Positions 1 through 6,798 of a stretch of 6,948 bases of DNA are shown here, one piece after another; position 1 is the first letter of the stretch, and each line of letters opens with the position of its first letter. The notes beneath the pieces were generated by a model, which worked only from the letters and a program-made list of their open reading frames with translations, ran no database searches and was not told where the DNA came from. This DNA is from Myxococcales bacterium (lineage in GTDB: Bacteria; Myxococcota_A; Polyangia; Polyangiales; Houyiibacteriaceae): assembly GCA_020354595.1 (NCBI GenBank), contig CP070650.1, positions 186,355-193,302 on the forward strand, in the 5' to 3' direction. A program made the position numbers and the translations under genes.

Positions 1-569
1 ACGCCACGCTCGGCAGCAATGCGGCGTGCGTAGGGAGAGATCCGGACGCGGTCACTCGGCGTCGCCGCGGCCCGCACGTCGTCGAGCGTGATGCGACCGT
101 GATCGCCACTGCCGGGAACGCGCTCGAGGGACACGTCGAGCTCATGCGCTTTGCGGCGAACGGCAGGCGAAGCCATCGGCCCGTCGAGGTCGACCTCGGA
201 GGAGCCAGCGGAGAGGATGCGGCCGCCCCCGGACTCGGATTCGGCTCCGAAGCCGGTTCCGGAGCCGGTTCCGGAGCCGGCACCGGTCCCGGCACCGGTC
301 CCGGCGCCGGCTTCCGAGGGTCCGACGCCGAGGCCGGGGGATCCGATTTCCGCGAGGGGTGTCCCCACCGGCACCTTCTCCCCCTCGCTCACCAACAGCT
401 TCTCCACCGTCCCGGTCTCGAACACCTCGACCTCGATGATCCCCTTGTCGGTGTCCACCTCGGCGATGATGTCACCCTGCGTGACGCTGTCGCCGGGGGC
501 GACGCGCCATTTGGCAAGGGTGCCTGCGGTCATGTCGGCGCCGAGCGAGGGCATGACGAACTCAGCCAC
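1..569 (-). CDS. pdhC: Dihydrolipoamide acyltransferase (E2) of a pyruvate dehydrogenase-type complex, N-terminal part, cut by window edge
   Basis: This is the E2 core subunit of a 2-oxo acid dehydrogenase complex. It carries the acyl group on a lipoyl-lysine and transfers it to CoA in the cytoplasm. Only 189 complete codons are visible; the catalytic domain lies beyond the left edge. Residues 2-77 are a lipoyl domain opening [13 protein letters not shown], with the lipoylated lysine at K42 in the motif DTDKG. Residues about 86-116 are a Gly-rich linker. Residues 132-168 are a peripheral-subunit-binding domain (ASPAVRRKA ... [13 protein letters not shown]). Residues 176-190 ([15 protein letters not shown]) look like the start of a second such domain. 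I chose the GTG start at 569 because MAEF is the usual N-terminus of this E2 group and GAGGAG at 578-583 sits 8 nt upstream; the next candidate, ATG at 554, would trim the lipoyl domain. The gene overlaps the E1 beta stop by 8 nt. The symbol follows the neighbours; the exact 2-oxo acid is inferred. Confidence 0.93.
   Translation of the reverse strand, partial: MAEFVMPSLGADMTAGTLAKWRVAPGDSVTQGDIIAEVDTDKGIIEVEVFETGTVEKLLVSEGEKVPVGTPLAEIGSPGLGVGPSEAGAGTGAGTGAGSGTGSGTGFGAESESGGGRILSAGSSEVDLDGPMASPAVRRKAHELDVSLERVPGSGDHGRITLDDVRAAATPSDRVRISPYARRIAAERG
243..314 (-). repeat. Six tandem 12-bp repeats encoding the Gly-rich E2 linker
   Basis: Six consecutive 12-bp units lie at 243-254, 255-266, 267-278, 279-290, 291-302 and 303-314. 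Units 2 and 3 are identical (GGTTCCGGAGCC on the plus strand), and so are units 4 and 5 (GGCACCGGTCCC). The outer units are diverged copies. Read on the minus strand in frame, they encode E2 residues 86-109 as four-residue units: [24 protein letters not shown]. The units keep the reading frame, so copy-number changes would lengthen or shorten the flexible linker by four residues without breaking the protein. Confidence 0.9.
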
Positions 570-1536
570 TGCCCATGCTCCTCTTCGCGGCTCGCACGAT
601 GCCTTCGACCTGCGGGATGGCAGCCTCTTCGAGGTGCTTGGCATACGGAATCGGCACTTCGACGGTGCAGACGCGTTCGACGGGGGCGTCCAAATCGTAG
701 AACGCATCCTCGGCGAGGATGGCGCTGATCTCGGACGCCAGGCTCCCGGTCTTCCAGGCCTCGTCGATCACGACGGCCCGGTGCGTACGGCGCACGCTCT
801 CGAGAATCGTTTCCTTATCGAGCGGTCGCAGGCTTCGGAGGTCGACCACCTCGGCGCTCACACCCTCTTTGGCGAGCTCCTCGGCCGCGTCGAGCGCTTT
901 GTGCATCGAGCCCCCGTACGCGATCAGGCTCACATCGGTTCCCGGCCGGCGAACGATCGCCTTCCACGGTGAGGGCGGCGTAGCCTCGGTGTCGAGTTCT
1001 CCTTCGACGCCGTATAGCATCTGATGCTCGAAGACGAACACGGGGTCGGGGTCCTCGACGGCCGCCAACAACATGTCGTGGGCGTCCTGCACCGTGGCCG
1101 GGGCAAGAACCTTGATCCCCGGGACATGCGCGTACCAGTTCTCGAGGCTGTGCGAATGCTGCGCCGCAATCTGCTTGCCGCCGCCGGTGGCCATGCGCAC
1201 CGCGATGGGGACTTCGAACTGACCACCCGACATGTGGCGCATGACCGCCGCGTTGTTCACGATCTGGTCGAGGGCCAGCAAGCTGAAGTTCACGGTCATC
1301 ACTTCGACGATGGGGCGCATGCCACCGATGGCCGCGCCGATGCCGGCTCCGACGAAGGTCGACTCGCAGAGCGGAGTGTCCCGAACGCGGTCCTCCCCGA
1401 ACTCTTCCAGCAACCCTTTGCTCACGGCGTATGGACCGCCGTAGCGCCCGACATCCTCCCCCATGAAGAACACACGCTCGTCCTCGCGGAGCAGAGTTTG
1501 AAGCGCGGTACGAACCGCATCTCGGTACGCAGTCAC
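562..1536 (-). CDS. pdhB: Pyruvate dehydrogenase E1 component, beta subunit
   Basis: This is the beta chain of the alpha2beta2 thiamine-diphosphate E1, which decarboxylates pyruvate and reductively acetylates the E2 lipoyl group. The 324 residues are the usual length. The transketolase pyrimidine-binding domain occupies about 3-175. It shows GEDVGRYGG at 26-34, and DTPLCEST at 53-60, whose Glu58 is the family's expected cofactor-activating glutamate. The C-terminal transketolase domain occupies about 190-315, with [10 protein letters not shown] at 231-240 and VIDEAWKTG at 256-264. I chose the GTG at 1536 because it overlaps the E1 alpha stop in a GTGA arrangement, has GAGGGA 6 nt upstream, and starts the protein at [12 protein letters not shown], as in homologues. 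A longer frame back to 1587 would only add residues overlapping E1 alpha. Acetoin dehydrogenase beta is the main alternative. The PDH call rests mostly on the alpha partner. Confidence 0.94.
   Translation of the reverse strand: MTAYRDAVRTALQTLLREDERVFFMGEDVGRYGGPYAVSKGLLEEFGEDRVRDTPLCESTFVGAGIGAAIGGMRPIVEVMTVNFSLLALDQIVNNAAVMRHMSGGQFEVPIAVRMATGGGKQIAAQHSHSLENWYAHVPGIKVLAPATVQDAHDMLLAAVEDPDPVFVFEHQMLYGVEGELDTEATPPSPWKAIVRRPGTDVSLIAYGGSMHKALDAAEELAKEGVSAEVVDLRSLRPLDKETILESVRRTHRAVVIDEAWKTGSLASEISAILAEDAFYDLDAPVERVCTVEVPIPYAKHLEEAAIPQVEGIVRAAKRSMGSG
578..583 (-). promoter_or_regulatory. Ribosome binding site for the E2 GTG start
   Basis: GAGGAG on the minus strand lies inside the E1 beta coding sequence, 8 nt before the GTG at 569. 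It supports a GTG start that overlaps the upstream stop by 8 nt. Confidence 0.7.
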
Positions 1537-2510
1537 GACAAATCCCTCGCGTACACGTGGCGGGTGATGTCCTCGATGGGCTCCCACTCACCCTGCTCGG
1601 CAAACTCCACGGCATCGGCGATTTCCTTTGCCGCATCGGCCTCGATCGCATCGATGTCAGCCTGCTCGATCAGCCCTTCGGCGAGCAGCCGGTTTTGAAA
1701 GCCCTCGATCGGGTCGTGCTTCTTGTGTTTTTCGACCTCCTCCTTCGTTCGATAGAGCTCGGCGTCGTACATGGAATGGGCGCGGAAGCGATAGGTTCGG
1801 AGCTCGAGGAAGCGTGGCTCGCTCGTCTCTCGCACGAGCTCCGCTTCGTTGTGAACCGAGCGATTGACCGCCACGACATCCATGCCGTTGACCGAGTCGG
1901 CTGGCACGCCGTAGGCGCGGGGATTGTCAGCGATTTCGGCGTCCGCAACGTGGCGTTCCAACGCCGTACCCATCGCGTACTTGTTGTTCTCGCACAGGAA
2001 CAACACCGGGAGCTTCCATAGCGCCGCCAAGTTGAGCGACTCGTGGAACTCTCCTTCATCGGTTGCACCGTCACCAAAGAAGCACGCGGTCACCCTAGAC
2101 TCGCCTTTCATCTTGTCCGCAAGGGCTAGCCCGACGGCAATCGGCAAGCCGCCCCCGACGATGGCGTGACCGCCATAGAAACGACGCTCGGCAGAAAACA
2201 GGTGCATCGAGCCGCCGCGGCCCCCAGAGCACCCGTTCGCCTTGCCGTACATCTCGGCCATGATCTCGCCGGCCGGAATGCCGCGCACCAGCGCCTGTCC
2301 GTGCTCGCGGTATGTCGCCACGATGTTGTCGTCCTTGCGAAGAGCGTGCATCGCGCCGACGCCGACGGCTTCTTCGCCGATGTAGAGGTGCAAGAAACCG
2401 CGGATCTTCTGCTTCGCGTAGAGCTCCGCGCTCTTTTCTTCGAGCCTGCGAATGCGAATCATGTCGCGCAAGAGCGCGAGCGCGTGGTCGCGTGAGATGT
2501 CCAGCTTCAA
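1533..2510 (-). CDS. pdhA: Pyruvate dehydrogenase E1 component, alpha subunit
   Basis: This is the alpha chain of heterotetrameric pyruvate dehydrogenase E1; it binds thiamine diphosphate. The protein has 325 residues. The N-terminal stretch [11 protein letters not shown] (42-52) and [11 protein letters not shown] (67-77) are typical. [10 protein letters not shown] is at 97-106. The thiamine-diphosphate motif runs from GDG at 146-148 to ENN at 174-176. The following [10 protein letters not shown] resembles the PDH signature (human PDHA1 has YGMGTSVERA) rather than acetoin dehydrogenase, which is why PDH is preferred. The loop [16 protein letters not shown] (243-258) corresponds to the HSMSD region that is phosphorylated in mitochondria; no kinase is visible here. 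The TTG start at 2510 is chosen because a strong AAGGAGG lies 6 nt upstream and the start shares TTGA with the acetyl-CoA synthetase stop. The next in-frame ATG (residue 17) would cut into a conserved helix. It overlaps E1 beta by 4 nt. Confidence 0.95.
   Translation of the reverse strand: MKLDISRDHALALLRDMIRIRRLEEKSAELYAKQKIRGFLHLYIGEEAVGVGAMHALRKDDNIVATYREHGQALVRGIPAGEIMAEMYGKANGCSGGRGGSMHLFSAERRFYGGHAIVGGGLPIAVGLALADKMKGESRVTACFFGDGATDEGEFHESLNLAALWKLPVLFLCENNKYAMGTALERHVADAEIADNPRAYGVPADSVNGMDVVAVNRSVHNEAELVRETSEPRFLELRTYRFRAHSMYDAELYRTKEEVEKHKKHDPIEGFQNRLLAEGLIEQADIDAIEADAAKEIADAVEFAEQGEWEPIEDITRHVYARDLS
1543..1548 (-). promoter_or_regulatory. Ribosome binding site for the E1 beta GTG start
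   Basis: GAGGGA on the minus strand, 6 nt before the GTG at 1536 and within the last codons of E1 alpha. It is a moderate match, but the spacing and the GTGA stop/start overlap together fix the start. Confidence 0.6.
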
Positions 2511-4264
2511 CTCTCTCCTCCTTCCAACGTCGAGGTGTCCCCTTCGGGCAACCCGAGCTCCCGCGCCTTCAGAAGGCGCCGCATGATCTTGCCGCTTCGG
2601 GTCTTGGGAAGCGACTCACAGTAGTCGATTTCGCGCGGCGCAGCCGTGCCGAGGTTCTTGCGGCCGAAGCCGAGGAGCTCCTTTTGGAGCTCGTCCGACC
2701 ACTCGTGGCCCGGCTGCAGGCTGACGAACGCCTTGATGATCGTGCCGGCGACCGGATCCGGCTTGCCAATGACGCCCACCTCGGCGACGGCCGGATGCTT
2801 CATGATGACGCTTTCGACTTCGAACGGACCGATGAGGTGTCCGGCGGACTTGATCACATCGTCTGCCCTACCGACGAACCAGTAGTAGCCGTCCGCGTCG
2901 CGACGCGCGAGGTCACCGGAAAGGTACCAGCCGTCGCGAAAACATGCGTCGTACCGCTCTTTGTTGTTCCAGTAGCCCCGAAACATCGACGGCCAATCCG
3001 GACGAAGCGCGAGCTCGCCGTCCGTTTTGGGGTCGTCGACCTCGTGCAGGCGACCGTCGTCTCCCTCGCGAAGGATACCAGCCGTGACCCCGGGAATCGG
3101 GCGACCCATCGAGCCAGGCTTCACGTCCATCGACGCGTAGTTCGCGATCATGATTCCCCCGGTTTCGGTCTGCCACCAGTTGTCATGAAACGGCTGGCCA
3201 AACACCTCGTAGCCCCAGACGACCGCCTGTGGGTTGAGCGGTTCGCCGACGCTCCCCATGAACCTCAACGCCGAGAGGTCCTTGCTCTGCGGCAGCTCGG
3301 GGCCGGCCTTCATCAGCATACGAATCGCCGTCGGGGCCGTGTACCAGACCTGCACTTTCTCCTCTTCGAGGATCTGATACCAACGCTTCGGGTCGAACTC
3401 TGCTTCGTCGACGATCATGGTGACGCGGTTGGTCAGTGGTGCGCTGATGCCGTACGAAGTCCCGGTCACCCACCCAGGGTCGGCGGTGCACCAGTAGATG
3501 TCACCGGGGTGCATGTCGAGCGCGAGCTTCCCCGTCACGTAGTGAACCAGCGCCGCCCCGTGGACGTGGTATGCGCCTTTCGGTGTGCCGGTCGTGCCAC
3601 TGGTGAAGTGGAGCAACGACGGCGTCTCCGGGTCGGTGTCCGCGATCTCGTAGTCGGCCGACGACGCCTCCATCACCTCAGCCCAGTCGATCGTCCCCTC
3701 GGGACGCTTGGGCCGTTTCGGGTCGGCCACGATGATCACGTGCTCGAGCGTTGGAACTCGGTCGACAATCGCCGCAATGCGGCGCTGGTAGAGGCGTTCC
3801 GTCGTGAACAGCACCTTGGCTTCGCCGAGATTCAGTCGCTGCAAGATCGGTTCGGGGCCGAACGCCGAGAAGAGCGGACAGAACACCGCCTGGTGCTTCA
3901 AGGTTCCGAGCGCGCAGACGTAGAGCTCGGGGATACGGCCCGCGAGCGAGTACACCCGGTCCCCTTTGTCGACACCGAGGTCCGCGAGGACGTTGGCGAA
4001 CCGGTTGGTCAGCGAGTCGAGCTCGGCGTAACTGATCTCTTTGCGCTCGCCTTTTTTGCCGAGCCAAATGAGGGCGGTCTCCGCACCGTGCCCGGCGGCT
4101 ACATGCCGGCCGATCGCTTCGTATGCGAGGTTGAGGCCGCGCCCCCCCGGAAGCCCGTCGAGCTCCTCGCGCGCCGCATCCCAAGAAAAAGAGCTTCGCT
4201 CGGTTTCGTAGTCGCTCAGATTGGGAGCGGCGTGCCCCGGATGGGTCTTCTTCTGAATACGCAT
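2507..4264 (-). CDS. acsA: AMP-forming acetyl-CoA synthetase (acetate--CoA ligase), Bacillus AcsA type
   Basis: It activates acetate with ATP to acetyl-AMP and then forms acetyl-CoA, releasing AMP and pyrophosphate, in the cytoplasm. The 585 residues (from ATG 4264) show the adenylate-forming enzyme motifs in order. The phosphate-binding loop [11 protein letters not shown] is at 220-230, and NWWQTETGG at 362-370 has a Trp expected to close the acetate pocket. The hinge region [11 protein letters not shown] is at 465-475. [10 protein letters not shown] at 554-563 holds Lys559, the conserved lysine that is reversibly acetylated in this family. Length and the tail ([12 protein letters not shown]) closely resemble B. 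subtilis AcsA rather than the roughly 650-residue enteric Acs. I prefer the ATG at 4264, 1 nt after the ppsA stop with GGAGAG upstream, over the in-frame GTG at 4282, which would add six residues and lacks its own site. Propionate or another short acyl acid cannot be excluded as substrate. Confidence 0.94.
   Translation of the reverse strand: MRIQKKTHPGHAAPNLSDYETERSSFSWDAAREELDGLPGGRGLNLAYEAIGRHVAAGHGAETALIWLGKKGERKEISYAELDSLTNRFANVLADLGVDKGDRVYSLAGRIPELYVCALGTLKHQAVFCPLFSAFGPEPILQRLNLGEAKVLFTTERLYQRRIAAIVDRVPTLEHVIIVADPKRPKRPEGTIDWAEVMEASSADYEIADTDPETPSLLHFTSGTTGTPKGAYHVHGAALVHYVTGKLALDMHPGDIYWCTADPGWVTGTSYGISAPLTNRVTMIVDEAEFDPKRWYQILEEEKVQVWYTAPTAIRMLMKAGPELPQSKDLSALRFMGSVGEPLNPQAVVWGYEVFGQPFHDNWWQTETGGIMIANYASMDVKPGSMGRPIPGVTAGILREGDDGRLHEVDDPKTDGELALRPDWPSMFRGYWNNKERYDACFRDGWYLSGDLARRDADGYYWFVGRADDVIKSAGHLIGPFEVESVIMKHPAVAEVGVIGKPDPVAGTIIKAFVSLQPGHEWSDELQKELLGFGRKNLGTAAPREIDYCESLPKTRSGKIMRRLLKARELGLPEGDTSTLEGGES
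2517..2523 (-). promoter_or_regulatory. Strong ribosome binding site that fixes the E1 alpha TTG start
   Basis: AAGGAGG on the minus strand is a full anti-16S match. It lies 6 nt before TTG at 2510, within the last codons of acsA. It is what makes a TTG start credible here, and it marks the entry to the PDH part of the operon. Confidence 0.8.
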
Positions 4265-4265
4265 G

Positions 4266-6581
4266 TCAGTGTTGCTCTCCACGCCGCACGGCGTCGATCA
4301 GCATGCGGCGTTCCGCCGATGCGATGACCTGACGCGTGCGTCGAACGGCGTCCGGGTTGACCGAAATCGAAGTGATGCCGAAGCGCACGAGCTTCTCCGC
4401 GAACTCGGGCCGGTTGGATGGGGCCTGTCCGCAGAGCGACGACGTCATGCCGCACTCGTCCGCGGTGCGCACGATGCGCTCGATGGCCCAGAGCACCGCG
4501 TCGTCCGCTTCGTCGAACAGCTCCGCGCAGATCGAGGAATCCCGATCGACGCCGAGCATTAGCTGGGTCAAGTCGTTCGATCCGATCGATACGCCGTGAA
4601 TCCCGAGCTTCGCGTAGTCCGGGATGCGGTAGACGATCGACGGCACCTCGGCCATGACCCACCGGAGCAGGCCTTGGTCACTCCCGAGGCGATGCTTGTC
4701 GATGCGCTCCAAGCAAGCCTCGAGCTCCCACTTGGTGCGCACGAACGGAATCATGACGTTCACGTTGGGCGACGCTTCGCGCACGCGCGCGAGGATCTCG
4801 AGCTCGAGATCGAACAGCTCGGGATCCTTCACATAGCGGAAGCAGCCCCGGTACCCGATCATCGGGTTCTCCTCGTGCGGCTCGTGATCCGCTGCGCCCC
4901 GAAGACCGCTGAACTCGTTCGTGCGGAAGTCGTAGGTCCGATACGTCACGGGCCGCGGGAAAAACGGTCGTGCGATGCGCAGGATCGAGTCGGTCATCTT
5001 CGCGACGAACTCGTCGGAGCCACCCTCTGCGATGAGCGCTTTCGGGTGCTTGCCGTCGAGGGCGTCGGTGATCATGAACTCCCCGCGGAGGAGCCCCACC
5101 CCGTCGGCGGGCAGCGCTGCGACCTCTTCGGCCGCGTCTGCGATTGCGAGATTGACGTAGAGTCGCGTGGCCAGAGGCTCGAGCGACGTCTCCGGCGCGG
5201 CGCTCACGGCCGCCGCCTGCGTCGAGGCTTCCTCGGCCGCAGATGCACCGCCTGTCACATCTCCGGAGACGATTTCGCAACGCGTGCCATCGACGGTCAC
5301 GAGCTGCGAGCCCTTCAGCAGCCGCGTCGCGTTTCCCGTCCCGACGACGCAGGGGATCCGAAGCTCGCGGCTGACGATCGCCGCGTGACAGGTCATTCCC
5401 CCGTCGTCTGTGACCAGCGCGCCCGCGTGTCGCATGACCGGAACCCAATCGGGGCTGGTCATCTGCGCCACGAGGATTTCGTCCTTGTCCATCTTGGCGT
5501 CGACTTGAAGCTCTCGCATCACGCGAACCTTGCCGGCGACCACGCCGGGAGAGGCACCGAGACCGGTCAGCAAAGTCTCACCCGACGCTTCTTCGAGCGT
5601 CGTGATCGGACGCGACTGAACGATGTACATCTTGCCGTCCGCGAGCGCCCACTCGACGTCCTGAGGGCTTCCGTAATGCTTCTCGATTTGGAGCCCGAGC
5701 GACGCCACCTCGAGCACTTGCGCGTCATCGATCGCGCGCGACTCGCGAAGCTCTTTTGGATTGTCGATCCGAGCTTCGGTGCCGTCCGGCTGACGCACGA
5801 TTCGGTGCCCCTTCGATCCAATACGCGCGCTGATGAGCTGCACGCTGGGGTCCGAGGGGTCGGGCGAGCGCGACACGAAATAGGTATCGGGCTCCACTTG
5901 GCCTCCGACGACGACCTCGCCGAGTCCGTACGCGCCTTCGATCAACATCCGGCTGCGGTCTTGCGAAATCGGATCGACGGTGAACATCACGCCGGACGCC
6001 TCGGAGTCGACCATCCGTTGAACGACGACGGCGATGGTCGGCTCGTCGGTCAAACCCAAGCTGTGCCGGTACGCGACCACCCGGGCCCCCCAGAGCGAGG
6101 CCCAACAATCGACGATCCGCTGCATCAACGTCTCTTCCACGACGTTCGTAAAGGTCTCGTTCATGCCTGCAAACGACGCTTCGGCGGTGTCTTCTGCGGT
6201 CGCTGAAGAACGCACCGCGACGCGCGCACCGGGGCCAAGATCTTTGAACGCTTCCATCACGACCGAGCGCACGTCGTCGGGGATGCCGGCGTTGTGCACC
6301 GTGGTTCGGAGCTCGTCGGACGCCAGCTTGAGTGCGCTCGAATCCTCGAGGTCGGTGTTGGCCACGATGTCGAGAAGCCGTTGTCTGCAGCCTGCCGCGT
6401 CGAGCGCGTGCAGATAGGCCTGACCGGTGATGACGAACCCCGGCGGCACCGGCAAACCCGCTGCCGCCATCTCGCCTAGATTGGCCCCTTTGCCCCCTGC
6501 GACTGGGGTGTCGTCTTTGCGGAGGGTTTCGAAATCGCGCACGAACTCAGAGCTGCTTGCGGCCATGATGCGAGCGTACAT
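4266..6581 (-). CDS. ppsA: Phosphoenolpyruvate synthase (pyruvate, water dikinase)
   Basis: It converts pyruvate, ATP and water to PEP, AMP and phosphate, the entry step to gluconeogenesis from pyruvate. The 771 residues are close to E. coli PpsA (792). The N-terminal ATP-grasp-like domain (about 12-330) has [12 protein letters not shown] (27-38), [19 protein letters not shown] (121-139) and the end motif [10 protein letters not shown] (321-330). The swivelling phosphohistidine domain has [16 protein letters not shown] (392-407) with catalytic His399. An Ala-rich linker spans about 441-470. The PEP/pyruvate TIM barrel (about 472-760) contains [21 protein letters not shown], the PEP-utiliser signature [11 protein letters not shown] (664-674) and catalytic Cys717 in SSLCGQAPS. 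Start is uncertain: ATG 6581 and ATG 6566 both lack a Shine-Dalgarno site, and the second gives 766 residues. It is the first gene of the visible operon. PPDK is unlikely given the shorter length and motif style. Confidence 0.95.
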   Translation of the reverse strand: MYARIMAASSSEFVRDFETLRKDDTPVAGGKGANLGEMAAAGLPVPPGFVITGQAYLHALDAAGCRQRLLDIVANTDLEDSSALKLASDELRTTVHNAGIPDDVRSVVMEAFKDLGPGARVAVRSSATAEDTAEASFAGMNETFTNVVEETLMQRIVDCWASLWGARVVAYRHSLGLTDEPTIAVVVQRMVDSEASGVMFTVDPISQDRSRMLIEGAYGLGEVVVGGQVEPDTYFVSRSPDPSDPSVQLISARIGSKGHRIVRQPDGTEARIDNPKELRESRAIDDAQVLEVASLGLQIEKHYGSPQDVEWALADGKMYIVQSRPITTLEEASGETLLTGLGASPGVVAGKVRVMRELQVDAKMDKDEILVAQMTSPDWVPVMRHAGALVTDDGGMTCHAAIVSRELRIPCVVGTGNATRLLKGSQLVTVDGTRCEIVSGDVTGGASAAEEASTQAAAVSAAPETSLEPLATRLYVNLAIADAAEEVAALPADGVGLLRGEFMITDALDGKHPKALIAEGGSDEFVAKMTDSILRIARPFFPRPVTYRTYDFRTNEFSGLRGAADHEPHEENPMIGYRGCFRYVKDPELFDLELEILARVREASPNVNVMIPFVRTKWELEACLERIDKHRLGSDQGLLRWVMAEVPSIVYRIPDYAKLGIHGVSIGSNDLTQLMLGVDRDSSICAELFDEADDAVLWAIERIVRTADECGMTSSLCGQAPSNRPEFAEKLVRFGITSISVNPDAVRRTRQVIASAERRMLIDAVRRGEQH
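4275..4280 (-). promoter_or_regulatory. Probable ribosome binding site for acsA
   Basis: GGAGAG on the minus strand, 10 nt before ATG 4264 and inside the end of ppsA. The spacing is slightly long. It favours the ATG at 4264 over the GTG at 4282, which would overlap this element. Confidence 0.45.
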
Positions 6582-6598
6582 GCATCGAGCGGGCCAAG
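6582..6598 (-). promoter_or_regulatory. Possible sigma-54-like promoter element at ppsA
   Basis: On the minus strand the sequence CTTGGCCCGCTCGATGC (6598-6582) keeps the invariant GG (6595-6594) and GC (6583-6582) of a -24/-12 promoter at the required 10-nt separation, and extends into TGCAT. It differs from TGGCACG-N4-TTGCA at two positions. A transcript would begin near 6570, just ahead of ATG 6566, giving an almost leaderless ppsA mRNA; that would fit the missing Shine-Dalgarno. GG-N10-GC is common by chance at this GC content, so this is weak. Confidence 0.25.
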
Positions 6599-6743
6599 TC
6601 TTCGGCAGACTCGAGGGCCCGGGGTTGGCTCAAAAACACCCGAAATGGGCCCGATGCGGGCGAGAATCCTGCGCCGGCGGCGAGCTAGCGCGAACAAACT
6701 GCGCCTGCTGACGCGGGCGTCGACGAAAATCCCTGGGGTTCCG

Positions 6744-6774
6744 TTTGGCACGCTAGGTGCACTACTGGTATTAC
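6744..6774 (+). promoter_or_regulatory. Promoter of the small plus-strand gene (sigma-54-like element overlapping a sigma-70-like one)
   Basis: Two readings overlap. TTTGGCACG (6744-6752), four bases, then GTGCA (6757-6761) is a near-consensus sigma-54 -24/-12 element, with GG at 6747 and GC at 6759 exactly 10 nt apart. It differs from the core consensus at one position. Alternatively TTGGCA (6745-6750) and TATTAC (6769-6774), separated by 18 nt and preceded by an extended -10 TG (6766-6767), make a fair sigma-70 promoter. Either would start transcription roughly 10-30 nt before the start codon. No paired enhancer sites were spotted upstream. Confidence 0.55.
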
Positions 6775-6786
6775 CTCGGACCCCTC

Positions 6787-6793
6787 AAGGAGG
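6787..6793 (+). promoter_or_regulatory. Strong ribosome binding site of the small plus-strand gene
   Basis: AAGGAGG lies 5 nt before ATG 6799. It is the best Shine-Dalgarno in the window and is strong evidence that the small frame is translated. Confidence 0.85.
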
Positions 6794-6798
6794 AGACC

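Larger units (their letters stand above)
6582..6798. other. Divergent intergenic region between ppsA and the small plus-strand gene
   Basis: This 217-bp region should hold promoters for both directions. The right half contains a good promoter-like element for the plus-strand gene (6744-6774). The ppsA side has no convincing sigma-70 promoter by eye, only a sigma-54-like element next to the start. Two small inverted repeats are visible, GCCCG/CGGGC at 6649-6661 and GACGC/GCGTC at 6710-6721. Both are short and could occur by chance in GC-rich DNA. I see no additional gene or RNA. Confidence 0.6.

Noticed and set aside
151..972. A plus-strand open frame with a Pro-Val-Pro-Ala repeat resembling a surface or linker protein
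   Set aside because: The repeat is the complement of the E2 linker repeats, and the rest is antisense to E2 and E1 beta, which are strongly supported.
562..2510. Acetoin dehydrogenase (AcoA/AcoB) instead of pyruvate dehydrogenase
   Set aside because: The acsA linkage and the DKG-type lipoyl domain made this tempting, but [14 protein letters not shown] in the alpha chain matches the PDH signature, and no acoX, acoR or butanediol dehydrogenase gene is visible. It remains the main alternative.
4265..4282. Upstream GTG start for acsA, overlapping ppsA by 17 nt
   Set aside because: The ATG at 4264 has GGAGAG upstream and sits 1 nt past the ppsA stop; the six extra residues are not a family feature.
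2312..4327. A 671-residue plus-strand open frame antisense to acsA
   Set aside because: It lies opposite a well-conserved acetyl-CoA synthetase, has no recognisable motif, is rich in Arg, His and Val as expected of an antisense frame in GC-rich DNA, and shows no ribosome binding site of note.
4596..6206. A 536-residue plus-strand open frame antisense to ppsA
   Set aside because: It is the mirror of the conserved PEP synthase frame. Its composition is typical of an antisense shadow and no domain is recognisable.
6649..6661. GCCCG-ATG-CGGGC inverted repeat as a terminator or operator
   Set aside because: It has a five-pair stem with no T-run and lies in GC-rich DNA where such short repeats are frequent.
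6710..6721. GACGC-GG-GCGTC palindrome as an operator for the divergent promoters
   Set aside because: It is a single short copy that matches no regulator site I know, so it was kept only as a note in the intergenic entry.
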